Position numbers and translations under genes: made by a program. From a virus, in the IMG/VR virus record IMGVR_UViG_3300045741_000093, positions 1-39,067 of that record: 39,067 nt of DNA. One strand, given 5' to 3'. Positions 29,382 to 38,166 of this stretch are shown here, in pieces. A model generated the notes under the pieces. That model ran no database searches, was not told the DNA's origin, and worked only from the letters and a program-made list of their open reading frames with translations. Position 1 is the stretch's first letter. Each line of letters begins with the position of its first letter.

Positions 29382-29599
29382 TCCCGTTTATCCCCGTCAA
29401 AACCTTGGCGGTTGTTGCGGCTATTCTGGCAGTGCTATACGCTGCGTCACGTCTCGTGGAATACGGGAGAGTTTCTGCGACTGCTGAAATTACGCGCTCG
29501 AACGAGACAGCGGCAGGCACAGCCGACAAGGCCGAACACGATGTGTTGGATTGCCCTCTTGGGCGCTGGAACAGGGAGGCGCGCAAATGCGAGCGTTAG
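29378..29599 (+). CDS. Inner-membrane spanin (Rz-like), 73 aa
   Basis: A 73-residue protein with an N-terminal membrane segment (VKTLAVVAAILAVLYAASRL) and a short periplasmic part containing two cysteines (DCPLGRWNREARKC). In Rz/Rz1 pairs the inner-membrane member is anchored like this and joins the outer-membrane lipoprotein to fuse membranes at lysis. It is shorter than most Rz proteins. It overlaps the endolysin (ATGA), and the o-spanin gene starts within its end. Confidence 0.75.
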   Translation: MIPFIPVKTLAVVAAILAVLYAASRLVEYGRVSATAEITRSNETAAGTADKAEHDVLDCPLGRWNREARKCER

Positions 29600-29766
29600 C
29601 AATTTTATGTATCATACTATTAGCTGGATGCCAAAGCGCGGCACCTGTGGATCGCCCTTGCGGGGTTATTCGGGACAGCCTATTGTCCGTTCAGGCAAAG
29701 ACGCTTGAAGGACAGCGGCGAATTGATGTGCATTATGAGCGGGGGAAAGCTGCAGGGTGCTGGTGA
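29587..29766 (+). CDS. Outer-membrane spanin lipoprotein (Rz1-like), 59 aa
   Basis: A 59-residue lipoprotein. The signal peptide (RALAILCIILLAGC) ends in a lipobox LAGC, so processing would leave a lipid-bound cysteine and a mature protein of about 45 residues. The gene starts inside the Rz-like gene in another frame, the classic overlapping Rz/Rz1 arrangement, and its stop overlaps the next start (TGATG). Confidence 0.82.
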   Translation: MRALAILCIILLAGCQSAAPVDRPCGVIRDSLLSVQAKTLEGQRRIDVHYERGKAAGCW

Positions 29767-29987
29767 TGGAAGAAGAAAGCGTGAAAATAAGAGAACGGCT
29801 CACCGCTCTTGAGACTGACTTTGAGCATATGCAGACAGCTGTCGATGAGATGTCAAAGAAGGTAACTGCTGTTCATGATCTGCTTATGCAAGCCAGAGGA
29901 GCAAAATGGGCCGTAATTGGCCTTGCTATGCTGGGCGGGGCCATCACTGGCAAACTAATTTCAGTTTTTCAATTATTCAGCAAATAA
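29766..29987 (+). CDS. XhlA-like holin-associated protein, 73 aa
   Basis: A 73-residue protein with an N-terminal acidic coiled-coil helix (residues 5-45) and one C-terminal membrane segment (AKWAVIGLAMLGGAITGKLI). This layout is the XhlA hemolysin-type family, which helps holins damage the membrane or acts as a holin. It stands at the end of the lysis block. The start at 29766 overlaps the o-spanin stop (TGATG). Confidence 0.75.
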   Translation: MEEESVKIRERLTALETDFEHMQTAVDEMSKKVTAVHDLLMQARGAKWAVIGLAMLGGAITGKLISVFQLFSK

Positions 29988-30020
29988 GCTCCCACCAACA
30001 CAACTAAGAGAGAATTTAGC

Positions 30021-30350
30021 ATGGCGATTACTGCACAGATTCTTAAAAGCGACGGACCTGGCAGCGCCGGGGGAACCGTACTCGGCACGCAAACTATCGC
30101 GGCTCCTGTAAACTGGACCCGTCTGACGAACCTAGACAACATGATCCCGGCTGGCGGTGCGTTTCTAAAAATCTTGTCGGACGCCGAAGCGTTCCGTTGG
30201 CAGACGGTGGACCCCGTCAGCAGTCAAGACACCGCGCAGGCTGACCGCCCGCCCCGCGACAACGGCGTCTACGAACCGTCATGGGGGACTGGGTCCGAAA
30301 CCACCGACTACGTCCACAAGGGCACGCAAGTCTGGGTGAAGCAGGCGTAA
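30021..30350 (+). CDS. Hypothetical protein at the end of the late unit, 109 aa
   Basis: A 109-residue protein without recognised domain, beta-rich, with QAERP-like polar middle (QDTAQADRPPRDNGVYEPSW). Its composition is GC-rich again, unlike the fibre and lysis genes before it. The ATG at 30021 follows AAGAGAG. It is the last rightward gene, a few bases ahead of the stop of the convergent primase-polymerase gene, and may be a minor virion or post-lysis protein. Confidence 0.6.
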   Translation: MAITAQILKSDGPGSAGGTVLGTQTIAAPVNWTRLTNLDNMIPAGGAFLKILSDAEAFRWQTVDPVSSQDTAQADRPPRDNGVYEPSWGTGSETTDYVHKGTQVWVKQA

Positions 30351-30355
30351 CCGCT

Positions 30356-32353
30356 TCACCCCAGTTCAACGAACATCCGGGCGCTTTGTGCGCCCGGTTC
30401 TGTTTTGGCAACTACACGCAGGGTCTCCCCTGAATCTGTCTGTGCTGGCTGTGACAACCGAAGCTCAATCAGGGCTTTGACGTGACGCAAGTCGCCGGAT
30501 GCCGGCACCTTATCACGGAAGTAGTTATCAGTCGCGGTGAGCACTTTGGCTGCGTCATAAGTAGCAAGGTGCATTGTCGCGTTTGCAGCCATGTGCGCCG
30601 CGAGGATCGTGGCGATAAACTTTGCCTCGCCAGCCATGGTCGCCGAGGGCTCCATGATCCGCAGAGCGTAGCTCGTGTCTCCGCAGGGCAGCGGGAAGCT
30701 CTGTTTCTCCAACCATAGTGGCTTCGTCTCCAAGGCTGACAGGTTCTGCTTGGCGTCGTCGATGCGGACGTAGCGGGCCTTGTAGCCGTCGCCGAACCCG
30801 TAGAGCGCTGCGTCTGCTTCATCCGCTGCATAGATCGTGCTGGCGATACGCACGGCATTCACGATGTTACCCGCACCGCGCACGGCGTCAGACGAACCCG
30901 CCTGCCGCACAGACTTTGGAGTGTGGTGCAACGCTAAGACGGCGATATTCGCCAGTCTAGCTAAGCCGTTTAGTGCGTCCATCACTTCGCCCATGGCCGT
31001 GTTGTCGTTCTCTTCCTCGTGGTGCAGCGACACCAGCGGGTCGAGCACCATCGCGTCGAAGCCCTCGCGCTTCGTCAGTCGGGCAAGCTCCTGAATGTCG
31101 GCCATGGCGAACGAGTGGTCCCGGTTCATGAGGCGAAAGCGAAGCTCGCGGCCGGGCCATAGCAGGACGTGCTTCTCGATCTCGCGCGGGTCCAGATCAT
31201 AGACGGCGCAGGCCGCATAGAGACGAGCTTCCATCTCATGGCGGCTATCTTCCAGGTTGTAGACGATGGTCTTGAACGGCCGGTTGACGTTGAACCCGGC
31301 GAAGCTGCGTCCAGCCGCGCCGTGGGCGGCGAGTGCCAAAGAGAAGCCGGACTTGCCAACACCGCCTGGCCCCGCCAAGACGGCGGCCTCGTTGCGTAGA
31401 AGCAGTCGGTGCATGATCCACTCCCTCGCCGGTATCTGGTCGATAGGCGTCATGGTCCGGCTGGCGAAGACCTTGTCGAACTTCCCGACCGAGCTAGGTG
31501 GCGGGGCCGGCGGCAGCACGACGGCGTCACCCCAATCACTGGCAGCGGCCGTGACACCTCCCGATCCTTGCCGACGCTGTGCGTAATTCTCCGCGTTCCG
31601 AACAATTCCTAATAGTTCGTCTCGGTTCCATGGAGGTAGGCATCTTTCGTTCCAGTGCTCGGCCATGAGATCGGCCGCGCGCTCGGCCGAGACACCGATC
31701 TCAATCACGCGGGCCGCCACAGCGTAGGTCGTGTTGTTGCCGCCGCGCCCCTCAACGGCGACCGGCGCGTCCTTCAGCAGGTAGTGGATTGCGAAAACGA
31801 TGTCGTCCGGCTCATCCACTGACACGGCCGGGCCGTGCTCGCGCTGCTTCGGGTCGCCGCACATTAAGACAAAGCCAGGGGGAACTTCTACCGGGGCTCT
31901 GTCGTTAGTGACGTGATAGGTTCCGGTGTAGCCCTTCTTGCCGCCGGGGTCGGCGAAGAACGAACCGGGGCCGATGACGTAGCCGCCGGCCGAGCGAATG
32001 TCGATGCCGGGGGCAATGCGGTCCACCGAGTTCTGCACGTCAGGCCCGTGCAGATACAAGTGTATTCCGCCGCCCGGCGTCTTCACGGTCAGGGTGTCGG
32101 GGATGTCGAGATCGAGCAAAGCAGCGAAGCCGTTCTTTGCCGCGTCAACGTCAACGATAAGCGTGCCCTCACCAGCAGCGACGGCGTAGTTGTAGTTTGG
32201 CTCGAACGCCCACCACGACCTGATCTTCGCCGGGTCAGTGGTTGCTTCGAGCTTCCAGGCTAGGCCCCTCGGTGGCACCTTATCCCCCGGTGTGATCGGG
32301 AAGATGCGGAACCCTCGGCCCGCCCACGCGATAGCGGCATCAAGTATCGTCAT
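30356..32353 (-). CDS. Primase-polymerase fused to RepA-type helicase
   Basis: A 665-residue replication protein. The N-terminal part is a primase-polymerase (Prim-Pol) domain: AWAGRGFRIFPITPGDKVPP, the metal-binding LIVDVDAAKNG and PGGGIHLYLHGPD. The middle to C-terminal part is a RecA-like ATPase of the RepA/AAA type with Walker A GPGGVGKSG (about 328-336) and Walker B DAMVLDPLVSLHH (about 433-445), then ALHHTPK. It should prime and unwind phage DNA. The ATG at 32353 is preferred because it follows the methyltransferase stop; an ATG at 32365 is possible. Its 3' end contains the terminator hairpin of the late unit. Confidence 0.9.
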   Translation of the reverse strand: MTILDAAIAWAGRGFRIFPITPGDKVPPRGLAWKLEATTDPAKIRSWWAFEPNYNYAVAAGEGTLIVDVDAAKNGFAALLDLDIPDTLTVKTPGGGIHLYLHGPDVQNSVDRIAPGIDIRSAGGYVIGPGSFFADPGGKKGYTGTYHVTNDRAPVEVPPGFVLMCGDPKQREHGPAVSVDEPDDIVFAIHYLLKDAPVAVEGRGGNNTTYAVAARVIEIGVSAERAADLMAEHWNERCLPPWNRDELLGIVRNAENYAQRRQGSGGVTAAASDWGDAVVLPPAPPPSSVGKFDKVFASRTMTPIDQIPAREWIMHRLLLRNEAAVLAGPGGVGKSGFSLALAAHGAAGRSFAGFNVNRPFKTIVYNLEDSRHEMEARLYAACAVYDLDPREIEKHVLLWPGRELRFRLMNRDHSFAMADIQELARLTKREGFDAMVLDPLVSLHHEEENDNTAMGEVMDALNGLARLANIAVLALHHTPKSVRQAGSSDAVRGAGNIVNAVRIASTIYAADEADAALYGFGDGYKARYVRIDDAKQNLSALETKPLWLEKQSFPLPCGDTSYALRIMEPSATMAGEAKFIATILAAHMAANATMHLATYDAAKVLTATDNYFRDKVPASGDLRHVKALIELRLSQPAQTDSGETLRVVAKTEPGAQSARMFVELG
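30377..30406 (+). terminator. Intrinsic terminator of the late unit, inside the primase gene
   Basis: CCGGGCGC paired with GCGCCCGG, 8 pairs with loop TTTGT, followed by TTCTGTTTT. It lies about 27 bases beyond the last rightward gene and overlaps the final codons of the opposing gene. Confidence 0.85.
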
Positions 32354-32355
32354 GT

Positions 32356-33288
32356 TCAGTCCCATTGCACGCTGTTGGCGGCAATGCGCTGCCTGGCCAG
32401 TTCAGCGTAGTCCGCGTTCAGTTCCACCCCCACAAACGCACGGCCGTGGCGCTGCGCCACAAGCCCAGTGGTCCCCGCGCCAAAGAATGGATCTAGCACG
32501 GTGCCGCCAACCGGGCATCCAGCGAGAATACAGGGTTCTATAAGCTCAGGAGGGTACGTAGCAAAGTGCGCCCCCTTGAACGGCTTGCTGGTGACGGTCC
32601 AAACACTGCGGCAGTTGCGCATTCCATCATGAACCTTGTATTCCGGCGAACTTGAATCAACACTAATCCGTGCCACGCGCTCGGCGCTGCCCTTCGCGCC
32701 TTTCACCCCGGCAGGGATGACGCCAATCTCCTTTATTGCCTCGCTGTCGAAGTGATACCGTTCGTTTTTAGTCAGCAAAAAAATATACTCATGTGCCTTG
32801 GTGCAGCGATCCTTGACACTCTCTGGCATGGGGTTTGGTTTATGCCACACAATATCTTGGCGCAGATACCAGCCATCGGCTCGCAGGGCAAAAGCCAGCA
32901 TCCACGGAATACCTATCAGGTCTTTATGTTTTATATCAGACCCACTAAACGTGGACGCCATTCGGTTTCTGGCGGAGCCTTTGGGGACCAGTGTACCTAT
33001 ACTATCTCCACGTGTTGTATCTGGCGTTGCTTTGCCGTCGCGATAACTGGCGTATGAGTCCCCTATATTTAACCATAGGGTTCCATCATTACGTAGCACA
33101 CGGCGCACCTCATGAAACACCTTCACCAACTCTGTAATAAATTCGTGGGGTGTCTGCTCATGCCCAATCTGCCCCTCCACACCATAGTCACGTAGCCCAA
33201 AATATGGAGGGCTGGTCACGCAACAGTGAACTGACTGGTCAGCCATACCCGCCAATATTTTTCGGCAATCTCCAATTATCACTGACAT
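32356..33288 (-). CDS. DNA methyltransferase, beta-class, SPPY type
   Basis: A 310-residue enzyme that would methylate adenine or cytosine amino groups. The catalytic motif IV SPPYFGLRDYG comes first (residues about 25-35) and the S-adenosylmethionine motif I (DPFFGAGTTG) late (about 268-277), giving the beta-class order; NIGDSYASY and the VWTVTSKPF segment are typical of phage and type II members. SPPY points to N4-cytosine or N6-adenine specificity. The start at 33288 follows one base after the upstream stop. No partner restriction nuclease is seen, so it likely protects phage DNA or modifies gene control. Confidence 0.9.
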   Translation of the reverse strand: MSVIIGDCRKILAGMADQSVHCCVTSPPYFGLRDYGVEGQIGHEQTPHEFITELVKVFHEVRRVLRNDGTLWLNIGDSYASYRDGKATPDTTRGDSIGTLVPKGSARNRMASTFSGSDIKHKDLIGIPWMLAFALRADGWYLRQDIVWHKPNPMPESVKDRCTKAHEYIFLLTKNERYHFDSEAIKEIGVIPAGVKGAKGSAERVARISVDSSSPEYKVHDGMRNCRSVWTVTSKPFKGAHFATYPPELIEPCILAGCPVGGTVLDPFFGAGTTGLVAQRHGRAFVGVELNADYAELARQRIAANSVQWD

Positions 33289-33289
33289 C

Positions 33290-33535
33290 TCACCGGCTCC
33301 GCTTGACGGCTCTATAGCTGTGGCGAAGCTCGCCAAGCGCAAGCACGTAACCCTGGCGCTTCAGGGTCTGACGAGCCTCCCCGATGGCGCGCGAGCACCG
33401 GCTGTGGAGTTGATCCACCGAAAGCCCGTCTTGGTGGGGCTGCCGGCACACGATACGGTAAATTTCATCGAGCGGGAAGTCGCGGGGCTCGGCCTTCATC
33501 CGCTCGACCAGGTCCATGTAGGTCTTATGTCGCAT
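33290..33535 (-). CDS. Hypothetical protein, 81 aa
   Basis: An 81-residue basic, helical protein behind its own promoter and operator. The start at 33535 is preceded by AAGGAG with a 7-base gap; frames reaching further upstream run through the promoter. A middle helix pair (LDEIYRIVCRQPHQ; CSRAIGEARQTLKRQG) could be a DNA-binding fold, but I recognise no family. It directly precedes the methyltransferase, with one base between genes. Confidence 0.65.
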   Translation of the reverse strand: MRHKTYMDLVERMKAEPRDFPLDEIYRIVCRQPHQDGLSVDQLHSRCSRAIGEARQTLKRQGYVLALGELRHSYRAVKRSR

Positions 33536-33552
33536 GTCATGTCTCCTTAATT

Positions 33553-33588
33553 GCATAGATTTATATGCGAACTTCGGCCGCGTGTCAA
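33553..33588 (-). promoter_or_regulatory. Leftward promoter with dyad operator
   Basis: Minus strand TTGACA (33588-33583), 17-base spacer, TATAAA (33565-33560). A perfect dyad GCATA-N6-TATGC (33553-33568) covers the -10, centred between its fifth and sixth bases. Expected start near 33553, 18 bases before the ATG at 33535. The -35 overlaps the stop of the 33585-33758 gene. Confidence 0.78.
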
Positions 33589-33758
33589 CGCCCGAGGCAG
33601 TGGTGCTTTGCAAGAAGAACTCGAATAAACACACGACCTCGTTTAGCTCTGAACATCTGACACACCGGATAGTTGCCTAGGCCGAGCGCCGGCTTATCCC
33701 GCTGGTAAATAAAGAAGTCCTGCACGCTATCGAAGTGCCCTTCAAACACAATTCTCAT
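33585..33758 (-). CDS. Small protein of unknown function, 57 aa
   Basis: A 57-residue frame with a strong Shine-Dalgarno AGGAGG 8 bases before its ATG at 33758, which overlaps the DNA polymerase stop (ATGA). It is basic and beta-rich (FIYQRDKPALGLGNY; GRVFIRVLLA), with the ending KHHCLGR. No family is recognised. The good ribosome binding site and coupling make it a likely real gene, even though it is short and ends inside a promoter. Confidence 0.65.
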   Translation of the reverse strand: MRIVFEGHFDSVQDFFIYQRDKPALGLGNYPVCQMFRAKRGRVFIRVLLAKHHCLGR

Positions 33759-35920
33759 TTTACGTACCTCCTATCCCGCCAAGCTGCGCTGGTCAGCGGG
33801 AACCCCCTCGCCCACGGCGGCAGGATCGCCATGAGCCGCTGCACCTCGGCCACATCCCCCTGACCGATGGGAACCTCGAACACGCCTTCGTCGTGGACGT
33901 GCAGGACAACGGGGTAGCCGGCACGCTCACACGCCATCATGCCATGCGCCAGCAAATCGCGGCACAGTGCCTGCACAACGTTTTCCCACTCCAGCCCGCC
34001 GTAAAGCGACACGTCACCCCACGCATTGCGGCGGCTGTCCCAGCCCTCGACGATCACCTGACGGCGGGTGCGCTCGTATGTGTCACCGTAGGCGTCCGTC
34101 AGTTCCTCCTTCGTCTCTTTGACGCGGGGGCGGAAGTAGGACAGCGGCCGACCGGACGGCAGGTAGATGTAGAGGAAGCTCTGGTTCCGCGCGCAGTAAA
34201 CACGGACGCGGCCGTTAAACAGCAGGATCATCTCGCCGGGGTTCGAGACAGCTTCGATCACGGCGTCCTGCAAATCCCACCAGCCCTGCACGATGCGCGG
34301 GTGGCCGGAACGCCAACCGTCAACAACATAGCGGAAGGCGGTCCACTGGTCTTGCGACAGGCCGAACTTGGCGCTGCGCTCGTACTTCGCAGCAGCGGCG
34401 TCCCACCCTTCCACGGTCGCGGCGGGCTTCACCGCTGCCAGGAGGTTGTCCGGCTTGACCCCGTAGTTCGCGCCCATATTCATGAACGCACCCACCGCAC
34501 CCTGGTAGCCGAGTGACAGTTCCTGCACCTTGCCGATCTGGCGCTTCGGCCCCTTGCCGATGCTCTCGACAGGCTCGCCGAACGACTTGCTGTAGGCGAG
34601 CTTGTACAGGTCCGGCCCGGTGCCAGCGTCGTAGGCAAGGAAGGCTTCGATCTTCCAGTGCTCGTCGTTCAGCCACGCGGACCCGCGCCCTTCGACGTTC
34701 GAGTAGTCGCAGCCGATGAGTTCATGGCCGTCCGCCGCAACGATCATGGCGCGCGTGCATTTGCCTACGGCCTTCATCGGCACCAAGCCGATCAACTCGC
34801 ACCAATCCACCGCGTCTTTCGGAGAGCCCGCATCCCGGAGGATCGTCAGCATCTGCTCGACGAGCGGGCCGTCTTCATCCGGGTCGATGCGCTCTAGATT
34901 GTGAGGCTGGTAAAGCTGCCCGGCCCACCGGCCAGTCGATGCTTTATGGTAGGTGAGCAACCCGCGCGCTCGCTCGTCGAAGCCAACGCACCGCAGCCCC
35001 GCGCCATACTTCGCCAGACTTGTTGCCTTGGCCCCGAGCCGCCGCAACCCTACAGCCGCCTCGGCCGGGCCGTCTTCGAAGAGCCTAGCGTGCGCAATGA
35101 TGTCTTCCACCTCACCCTTTCCGAGGCTTGTCACTGGGATGCCACGGCCGTTCAGCCAGTCCTTCAGGCGCTGGACTTGCGTCGTCTTCGGGACTGCGCC
35201 CTCGGTGATGCGGTCGATCTCGACATCGACGCGGCGCTTGGCCTCGTCCAGAAAAGCATCAGCTCGGCGCATCAGTTGCGTGTCGAGCCGGAAGCCCCGC
35301 ATGTTCACGACCAAGTCAAAGTGATAGATGTCGCGCTCGCTGTCCGACATCTGCGGAAGGGTGCTGTCAACATCGCACTCGGCTTCCACGTCATCGGCGC
35401 AATAGGTGTCGAACTCATTGAACTTTTCCGGGTAGTCTTCCGGTTCATGCCAGTACAAGCGGTTCGGGTCTTCATGCTTCGCGGGTTTTCGCGGGACGCA
35501 GAAGAAGCCGATCAACGCTTTGCCGGCAGGGTTCTTCTTATGCTTGACGCGCATCAGTGTGGTGACGCCGTCGAGCGACCCGAGCAGCGACATGATGTGC
35601 GCGCGGGCCATGGTGCAGTCCATCTGGTGCGGTGACAGCTTGCCCCACCCCATCCGCGCTTCGCAGACATAGGTCCAGATCGCAAGCTCGAATAGCGCGT
35701 TGTGCGCGCACACCGTTGCGCCGGACGCAACAGCGTGGATTAGCTCGACTGGAGGCGGGTCGCCCCGCCTCCAGCCATTCACAGGGCCACGGCCCCACTC
35801 GTCTTCAGTGCACCACCTGGCCAGTAGCACTTCAGTCGTCGGGTCCATGGCATATCGCACGGACCCGGCGGTCTTGATCGGCACGGCCGAGCGTGTCTCG
35901 AAGTCGAGATGAACCTTCAC
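33755..35920 (-). CDS. Family A DNA polymerase
   Basis: The 721-residue replicative polymerase. The exonuclease half has motif I in HLDFETRS, motif II around CAHNALFELAIW and motif III in YCADDVEAECD. The polymerase half has motif A IGCDYSNVEGRGSAWL, motif B around QIGKVQELSLGYQGAVG and motif C LHVHDEGVFEV with the metal-binding Asp. It starts with GTG at 35920 (GGGAG 9 bases upstream), close after the ssDNA-binding protein gene. The sequence type is that of phages with DUF2800/DUF2815/SNF2 replication genes, not T7 itself. Confidence 0.95.
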   Translation of the reverse strand: MKVHLDFETRSAVPIKTAGSVRYAMDPTTEVLLARWCTEDEWGRGPVNGWRRGDPPPVELIHAVASGATVCAHNALFELAIWTYVCEARMGWGKLSPHQMDCTMARAHIMSLLGSLDGVTTLMRVKHKKNPAGKALIGFFCVPRKPAKHEDPNRLYWHEPEDYPEKFNEFDTYCADDVEAECDVDSTLPQMSDSERDIYHFDLVVNMRGFRLDTQLMRRADAFLDEAKRRVDVEIDRITEGAVPKTTQVQRLKDWLNGRGIPVTSLGKGEVEDIIAHARLFEDGPAEAAVGLRRLGAKATSLAKYGAGLRCVGFDERARGLLTYHKASTGRWAGQLYQPHNLERIDPDEDGPLVEQMLTILRDAGSPKDAVDWCELIGLVPMKAVGKCTRAMIVAADGHELIGCDYSNVEGRGSAWLNDEHWKIEAFLAYDAGTGPDLYKLAYSKSFGEPVESIGKGPKRQIGKVQELSLGYQGAVGAFMNMGANYGVKPDNLLAAVKPAATVEGWDAAAAKYERSAKFGLSQDQWTAFRYVVDGWRSGHPRIVQGWWDLQDAVIEAVSNPGEMILLFNGRVRVYCARNQSFLYIYLPSGRPLSYFRPRVKETKEELTDAYGDTYERTRRQVIVEGWDSRRNAWGDVSLYGGLEWENVVQALCRDLLAHGMMACERAGYPVVLHVHDEGVFEVPIGQGDVAEVQRLMAILPPWARGFPLTSAAWRDRRYVK

Positions 35921-35924
35921 GGTG

Positions 35925-36698
35925 TCACTCCCACGGGGCGGTGGAAGCCGCCGTGCTCGGAGCGTCCCAATCGTTCTGCGTCAAGCCCGCGCTCTGCATG
36001 ATCGCGTTGGCGTTCGGGTCTTCGATCGCCACTGCTCCGGCGAAGTCTTCCGGCGTGCCGCCGCCGCCCGCGCCGCCGAACGGCTTGTCATCCGCCAGCT
36101 TCATGATGGACTGGAGCCCGAAGAACACGCCCGGGTTGCCCGCGCTGGTGGACTTGATGATCGCCAGCTTCATCATGGCCCAGCACCCGGCGTAGAGCAC
36201 CTTGTCCAGTTCTTCAGGCAGCACTGCAACCACGCGGCCCCCAACGTTCTGGAAGCACGGGACCGCCTGCGTGGACTTCGCCGTCAGGAAAGGGAAGCCC
36301 GGCACATATCCGGCCACCGTCTTCTTGATCGGTTCGAACCCGCCGTCTGCGACCGCGACCTTCAAACCCTGGTCCTTCATCGGGTGGTTCTTGTCACGCG
36401 GGTTCAGCATCACGGACGGATCGCTGACGGACGGATAGTTCATTCGCACCGCCGCCTTCAGAGCTTCCATGATCACGGAAACGTTCTTATGAGTGAACAG
36501 GCCACTGGCCTGATATTTTGGTGTTGCGCCGGCCGTCATCGGCTTGGCCGGCTTCGACAAACTCGGCCACGACAACCGTACCGCGCCCGAGAACACCAGC
36601 CCGCCTTCTCCGATGCGCGGCGGGTTGCCAGCAATCAGGCGGTCATAGAGTTCCGGCACGAGGCCAATTTGCATACGAGGGTCAATCTGGTTCGACAT
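35925..36698 (-). CDS. ssDNA-binding protein, DUF2815 type
   Basis: A 257-residue protein of the DUF2815 family, seen beside PolA and DUF2800 genes in phages and thought to bind single-stranded DNA. Typical sequences are GAVRLSWPSLSKPAKP, a YQASGLFTHK segment and a glycine-rich and acidic C-terminus ending DAPSTAASTAPWE, like the acidic tails of single-stranded DNA-binding proteins. The ATG at 36698 follows GGAG with a 6-base gap; an ATG at 36710 is less well placed. The polymerase gene starts 4 bases after its stop. Confidence 0.85.
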   Translation of the reverse strand: MSNQIDPRMQIGLVPELYDRLIAGNPPRIGEGGLVFSGAVRLSWPSLSKPAKPMTAGATPKYQASGLFTHKNVSVIMEALKAAVRMNYPSVSDPSVMLNPRDKNHPMKDQGLKVAVADGGFEPIKKTVAGYVPGFPFLTAKSTQAVPCFQNVGGRVVAVLPEELDKVLYAGCWAMMKLAIIKSTSAGNPGVFFGLQSIMKLADDKPFGGAGGGGTPEDFAGAVAIEDPNANAIMQSAGLTQNDWDAPSTAASTAPWE

Positions 36699-36711
36699 CT
36701 TGTTCTCCATT

Positions 36712-37947
36712 TCAGAGCGTCACTGCCGAGGCGAAGCCGGCCTCGGCGACGGCAAGGGGATTGACCGCGTCCCCCTTCGCGCTATCCGGGACCAGCTTCA
36801 GCCCCGAACTCTCCTTGACGACGAACTCGGCCATCGCCTTGACGCTGTCTTTACCCGCCGTCTGCTTCACCAGCTTCTCGGCTTGCGCAACAGACAGAAG
36901 TTTGCGCGGGGCGAAGTCATCCTCGTCCAGCAGTGTGTTGGTGGCGAACCATGCCTTGGCCGCGTCCTCGTCTGAGAACTTCCGGCGCGCCTGCTTCGGG
37001 ACCAACTTGAAACCGGGCAGCGGGTGCCCCGCCATCGCCAGCGCCGAAGCCTGTTCCTCCACTGCATCGATCCACGACTGAAGCAGCGGCAGCACTGACA
37101 GCGTGGCGGCGAGCTTCGTCAGGTCGTGGCGCATCTGCTCCGGCGAGGGGAGCGTCAGCACCACGTCGGTCTCGGCCGGAGCCTCGGTCCCCGCCCACGA
37201 CATGACTTCGCGAGATACCTCCGGCAGCGTGGCGAACAGTGCCGGGCAGACGTGCGCCGCCGGGCACCAGTGGCACTGCTCATCACCGGGAATGAGCGGC
37301 GGGTCTTCCGTCTTGGCCGCCGCCACCGCCGCGTCCACGTCGTCGCTGAAGGCGATCAGGTCGGATGGGCTGTAGATCGCAGTGCGGATCGGCTCACCGA
37401 CTTGGCAGCGCGGCTGAATGATCGTGGCATCCACGCGCTCGACGAGGTGTTCAGTGATGCCGAACAAAACACACGAAGCATAGAGCTTCATCTGCGGCGT
37501 GTTCTCGTTCACATACCTACCGCGCCCGTGCTTGTAGTCGATGACGATCAGCAGCTTTAGCGAAGGGATGTAGATCACGACATCAGCGGACCCGCCGACA
37601 TCCTCCCCGAGGGTGAACATGCGCTCGACCCAGTATACGGCGTCCGGGTGCTTGTTCAGTATGTCGTTGACGTGGTCGAGCGCGACCTGCACGGCCTCGA
37701 CATCGTCGGCCTCGAACTCCGGCCAGCCAGGCTGAAGCGCCTCACCTGCGAAGTCTAGGACTGTCTCGCGGCGCTCGCGCACCGCCAACTCGAACAGCGC
37801 GTGGGCGCGCGTGCCCGCCGCCATGTGCTCGTTCTCGGCCTGCGGCGGCAGCGTGGCGCACAGTCGGGCGCTGCCGGGGCAGCGGAGCCAGCGGTGCGCC
37901 GTGGAGCCGCCGAACGTCAGGTGCTGTTTGACGGTCGGCTGTTCCAT
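36712..37947 (-). CDS. DUF2800 PD-(D/E)XK-type nuclease
   Basis: A 411-residue protein of the DUF2800 family, related to Cas4/RecB-type nucleases and linked with phage recombination. It shows the opening GGSTAHRWLRCPGSARLC, the acidic GSADVVIYIPSLKLLIVIDYKHGRG with the catalytic D and DxK residues, and a cysteine cluster CHWCPAAHVC that may bind an iron-sulphur cluster. The C-terminus is helical. The start at 37947 overlaps the previous stop (TGATG). It is followed by the ssDNA-binding protein, as in many phages. Confidence 0.85.
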   Translation of the reverse strand: MEQPTVKQHLTFGGSTAHRWLRCPGSARLCATLPPQAENEHMAAGTRAHALFELAVRERRETVLDFAGEALQPGWPEFEADDVEAVQVALDHVNDILNKHPDAVYWVERMFTLGEDVGGSADVVIYIPSLKLLIVIDYKHGRGRYVNENTPQMKLYASCVLFGITEHLVERVDATIIQPRCQVGEPIRTAIYSPSDLIAFSDDVDAAVAAAKTEDPPLIPGDEQCHWCPAAHVCPALFATLPEVSREVMSWAGTEAPAETDVVLTLPSPEQMRHDLTKLAATLSVLPLLQSWIDAVEEQASALAMAGHPLPGFKLVPKQARRKFSDEDAAKAWFATNTLLDEDDFAPRKLLSVAQAEKLVKQTAGKDSVKAMAEFVVKESSGLKLVPDSAKGDAVNPLAVAEAGFASAVTL

Positions 37948-38135
37948 CACGCGGCCTCATAAAGCTTGTCGATGGCGTCGAGCAAATCAGACAAGCGAAG
38001 TTTATCTGCGCTTTCTACCCCGTAGCTAGCTAAAACGTGTGTCGTCTCCTCTGCTCCTACAGTAGTTTCTAGCTCTTTTAACCAGTCACGTAGAGGTTTT
38101 GTAGCATCACCGTGTTCTGAATCTATGGCTACCAT
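37947..38135 (-). CDS. Hypothetical protein, 62 aa
   Basis: A 62-residue acidic, helical protein. The start is at the ATG at 38135 with AAGG about 9 bases upstream; a GTG at 38174 lies within a large hairpin and is rejected. The C-terminal helix (LRLSDLLDAIDKLYEAA) is amphipathic. No family is recognised. It overlaps the DUF2800 gene (TGATG), so it is probably translated with it. Confidence 0.6.
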   Translation of the reverse strand: MVAIDSEHGDATKPLRDWLKELETTVGAEETTHVLASYGVESADKLRLSDLLDAIDKLYEAA

Positions 38136-38166
38136 GCTGCTAGTCCTTATATTAGAGTTTTTGAAA

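Noticed and set aside
7707-35920. Complete 2-aminoadenine (Z-DNA) pathway
   Set aside because: Only a MazZ-like enzyme and a family A polymerase are present; no PurZ or DatZ candidate frame was found.
25270-37130. Further CUGANGA matches on the minus strand (for example near 25280, 31071, 34830, 37110)
   Set aside because: All are in coding regions and lack a GAAA plus hairpin at the required distance.
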